Under the pieces are notes generated by a model. The model was not told the DNA's origin, searched no databases, and saw only the letters and a program-made list of their open reading frames with translations. This document shows, piece after piece, positions 60,868 through 64,000 of a stretch of 64,000 nucleotides of DNA; position 1 is the first letter of the stretch, and each line of letters starts with the position of its first letter. The stretch comes from Tupaia tana (taxonomy: Eukaryota > Chordata > Mammalia > Scandentia > Tupaiidae), in assembly GCA_026018925.1 (NCBI GenBank), contig JAKSZU010000029.1:11197378-11261377 (forward strand), written 5' to 3'. The position numbers and the translations under genes are program-made.

Positions 60868-62649
60868 TGACAGCCCTGAGGAGGAGGCAGAGGAGGTGAC
60901 TTCCAGGGGAACTGAGCTGCCAGCAGGAACAGGGAGCAGGAGTGAGAGAGCCAAGCCCCAGCTGCCAGCCTCCTCCCCTCAGTAAGTAGGAGCCCAGCTG
61001 GGCGGGGCCAGCCATCCGAGCTCCTCTTTTGTTGTCAGGATGCAAGGGAGGGCTGCGTGAGCTAGAGAGCCCCAGGAGGAGGCAGGCAAACCAAGGGAGC
61101 ACCCGCGCCTGTGGCATGAGGATAAGCCCCTGCTCTCCAGCTTTGCCATCCTCTTGCTCTCCCCTCCACCCCTCCCTCACCCTCACCGACAGCGGAGCAG
61201 CACCATGCCCTCGCCAGTGGCCAAAGTCAGTAAAAAAAATGAGCTCAACTCTAACCAAGATGGGCCCCAGAGGAGAACCTCAGTGAAAGAGCAACAAGAA
61301 GCAATTGAACATGTGGATGAAGTGCAAAATGAAACAGACTTAATGAACGAGCCAGTGAGAAGATTTTGAAAGTAGAACAGAAATATAACAAACTTCACCA
61401 ACCAATTTTTTTTTTTCCAGAAGAGGTCAGAATTGATTGCCAGAATCCCAAATTTTGGGGTAATAACTTTCGTCAACCATCCACAAGTGTCTGTACTGCT
61501 TGGGGTAGAGGACAAAGAGGCGCTGCATTATTTGGCCAGACTAGAAGTAACAGAATTTGAAGCTATTAAATTTGAAGCTATTAAATCACAGTACAGAATA
61601 TATTTTTATTTTGATGAAAATAAAGTGCTCTCCAAAGAATCTCATCTGAATGAGAGTGGTGATCCATCTTCAAAGTCCACTGAAATCAAATGGAAATCTG
61701 GAAAGGATTTGACAAAATGTTCAAGTCAGACACAGAATAAAGCCAACAGGAAGAGGCAGCCTGAGGAACCAAAGAGCTTCTTTACTTGGTTTACTGACCA
61801 TTCTGATGCAGGTGCAGGTGAGTTAGGGAGGTCATCAAAGATGACATTTGGCCAAATCTGTTACATACTACTTGGTTCCGGATATGGATGATGAAGAAGG
61901 GGAAGGAGGAGGAGGAGGAGGAGAAGAAGAAGAGGAAGGAAAAGAAAAAGAAAGGAGGGATTAGAAGATATTGAGGATGAGGATGAGAGTGAAGAAGATA
62001 AAGATATTGAAGGAGAAGGAGAAGATGATGATGATGTTGAAGAGGGATTAGAAGATATTGATGAGAATGAGGATGAAGGTGAAGAAGATAAAGATGATGA
62101 AGGGGAAGAAAGAGAGGAAGATGGAGGAGAACATGACTAAGAGAACACTGATGGATTCCAATCCTCCTTTAAATTTTTTTCTTCCAGTCCCCAAGAGAAA
62201 GTTGCAGTCATTTTTTTCTTTTTTCTTCTTTTCTTATCCTCTTGTGTTCAGTTACCCTGTTCTTGAAGTCTCTCTTTTCTACGCCATGGTTCTCAACTTA
62301 CTTTAGGGGGGAAACTTTGAGCAGAATACAACGGGAAAAGAATCTGTATCTTTTTTTGTTCCAAATTCATTTTTATTCTTCCCTGTTTCAAAAAACTATT
62401 TGGAATCAACACCACCAGTGTGCTCTGTGGGAAAAAAGAAAAACCTTCTGCGTCTTTCGCTCTGCTGGAAGCTGGAGGGGCTTGCCCCCTGTGTAGTAGA
62501 GCATAGAATTCTAGCTTTTTTCCTCCTTTCTCTGTATATTGGGTTCAGAGATTACACTGTGTCTCTATGTGAATATGGACAGTTAGCATTTACCAACATA
62601 TATCTGCCTACTTTCTCTTGTTTAAAAAAAAGAGAAAAACCTTAAGAAA
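60868..62649 (+). pseudogene. SET: SET processed pseudogene, right arm
   Basis: Mirror copy of the left SET pseudogene. The ATG at 61205 is followed by MPSPVAKVSKKNELNSN, closer to the parental N-terminus than the left copy. Shared lesions: a stop soon after NEPVRRF, an extra FEAIK unit inserted before the conserved GYRI-like block, and loss of about five residues after FYFDEN. The central 152-residue open stretch (61433-61891) differs from the left one at 13 residues. The acidic tail and 3'UTR follow, ending in A-rich sequence near 62620-62645. Confidence 0.88.
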
Positions 62650-62816
62650 ATGGGGTTATGAATGATGAAGTAGGGAGTTTAATATCTCTGTATTGACTGA
62701 CATGCATGGCATTCCCTTTTGAAAAAGCAATGTAATACACTGTAAAGTTATACGCAATTTAATGTAATATAAACAAGGTTATCATGATAATAAATTTAAA
62801 AAATTAAAAAATAGAA
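62650..62816 (+). mobile_element. L1 3' tail joined to SET 3' end (right arm)
   Basis: Mirror of 19142-19310: TGACTGACATGCATGGCATTC and A-rich end. Confidence 0.6.
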
Positions 62817-62821
62817 AATGG

Positions 62822-63229
62822 TGTGGAGGGCACTGCATACGGAAGCCATCTTGAACTATCCGCCATCTTGAGCTATCCACCATCCATCTTGGAAACAATT
62901 AGGTTTCACTTCCTCACTGAGCAAACTGTTTCTCAGAAATCATGTGACCCACCATTCTCCCCTGAAGTGGTTGGGTTTCTAGGCAACAGGAGAGATCCGC
63001 CTACATCAATGATTGGTTCATGCTGTTCTATCTCATTTGCATTTTGGGCAGCCAATTGGTGCCCACCAGCTGTATATAACTCGCCATTTTTCCTGAATAA
63101 ACAGTAGTAGACTTAGTAGACGACTTGATCAGCACCTGTATTGTGTGTGTGTGTGTGTGTGTGTGTGTTTGTCCCATCTCTCACTCCCTCCCCCAGGGAA
63201 CCTGTTTGACTGTCCCACTGGCTGGGACA
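62822..63229 (+). mobile_element. LTR with internal (TG)n (right arm)
   Basis: TGTGGAGGGCACTGC to GGCTGGGACA, flanked by AATGG at 62817-62821 and 63230-63234. TATA-like TGTATATAACTCGCC at about 63071 and AATAAA at about 63097. (TG)n at 63144-63168, about half the left length. Confidence 0.8.
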
Positions 63230-63329
63230 AATGGGGTTATATGATGTCAGCAAAGGGTGTGTTTGAGAATGTTTGAGTGGGTTAAGTGGGCATTTTGACA
63301 AAATGGTCTCTCATTTGGCATGCTTAATT

Positions 63330-63640
63330 CTTTTTTAAAATTTTATTTATTTATTTATTTACTTATTTATTTATATTACCCATACATTAAATTGCTATAC
63401 ATCATTTAGATTATGAAGAGATTTTACCCAGCATTATATACACCTCAGTCCAACCGAGTTGAGAGTATTATATACATCCTTGTCAACAGATAATAAACCT
63501 TATCTGTGTCCCACAAGTGTCTTACCTCTCCATTTCCCACCCAAATTTCTTTTCCTATGCTCTTCTGCTCCCACACTCTCTTTCCACTTTGTCTCTAGTG
63601 CCCATTACAATTTTTAATACTTTCATGTTCTCCAGTCTTT
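63330..63640 (-). mobile_element. L1 3'UTR fragment (right arm)
   Basis: Mirror of 18330-18605. Confidence 0.65.
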
Positions 63641-63894
63641 TTTAAAATTCTGATGTTTAACGGACATCCTTGTAGCTTAAGATGACACTTGAAAAAATAA
63701 AATTATCTCTTAATGATGACTTCATCCCTGACACTGGATGGGAGAATCGGCAGAACCTGTAAGATCTTATTTGGAGTTGACATTCTCTATTGTAATTTTA
63801 TTCCTGTTTATTTTTAAATTTTCTTTTTGTTTCACTGGAAAGGAAAGATGAAAACTTTTTGTAAAAGAAGAATTTTTTATTTAATTCCACTTAC

Positions 63895-64000
63895 TATTTT
63901 TTAATTTGACCAGAGAGAGACAGAGAGTGAGAAAAAGGGGAGGGAGAACGCAAGCCGCCAGGTCCAGAACTCAAACCTCAATTGGCCATATGAGAATCCA
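63895..64000 (-). mobile_element. SINE-B copy, cut by window end (right arm)
   Basis: TTTGACCAGAGAGAGACAGAG, then AAGCCGCCAGGTCCAGAAC. Mirror of 17924-18080. Confidence 0.8.

Overview
The window is eukaryotic nuclear DNA, almost certainly from a placental mammal. It is mostly LINE-1 (L1), SINE and endogenous-retrovirus LTR sequence with long microsatellites, and its genes are split into exons with GT/AG borders. The main gene is a vomeronasal type-2 receptor (V2R, class C GPCR). The species cannot be fixed from sequence alone. The two tRNA-related SINE families (here SINE-A, about 250 bp with a conserved pyrimidine-rich tail half, and SINE-B, about 160 bp ending in a CT tract and an A-rich tail) are neither primate Alu nor mouse B1/B2. 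They remind me of tree-shrew-type SINEs, but that is a weak guess.

Architecture: from about 17952 to the window end the DNA is one giant inverted repeat. The left arm (17952-40885) and right arm (40986-64000) are reverse complements around a 100-N gap (40886-40985). Coordinates x and y pair so that x+y is 81871 next to the gap, drifting to about 81957 further out. Every large insertion (L1s, SINEs, LTRs, the SET retropseudogene, both V2R gene bodies) is present in both arms, so those insertions predate the duplication. The innermost ~5.5 kb per arm shows no difference by eye. Further out there are small indels and substitutions, and by the SET copies (about 20 kb from the centre) 13 of 152 aligned residues differ. 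The right arm runs off the window.

Region by region: 1-617 is an L1 RT fragment cut by a SINE. 616-6505 is a nearly full-length but broken L1. 6800-8700 is a second L1 3' part carrying a solo class-II-like LTR with a perfect 6-bp target duplication. 9877-34448 (+) is a six-exon V2R gene whose exon phases, splice sites and reading frame all agree and give an 875-residue receptor. Its 12-kb intron 1 holds antisense L1s with tandem 5'UTR monomers, a CA-repeat LTR and a SET retropseudogene. Intron 3 holds an antisense LTR and a decayed second copy of the exon 3 tail. 34900-40885 is an L1 lacking most of ORF2, SINEs and unassigned sequence. 40986-64000 repeats all this in reverse, with the partner V2R on the minus strand (exons 6 to 2 in view, exon 1 outside). 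That partner has a lost exon 3 acceptor, a 1-nt insertion in exon 5 and several 1-nt indels in exon 6.

The two receptor genes are convergent, with 3' ends facing the gap. The left copy looks translatable. The right copy as written is a pseudogene, although part of its damage looks like consensus error. I found no tRNA, rRNA or CRISPR and no clearly novel system. The noteworthy points are the palindrome with its gap, the V2R pair, the intron 3 exon relic, and the L1 5' monomer structure.
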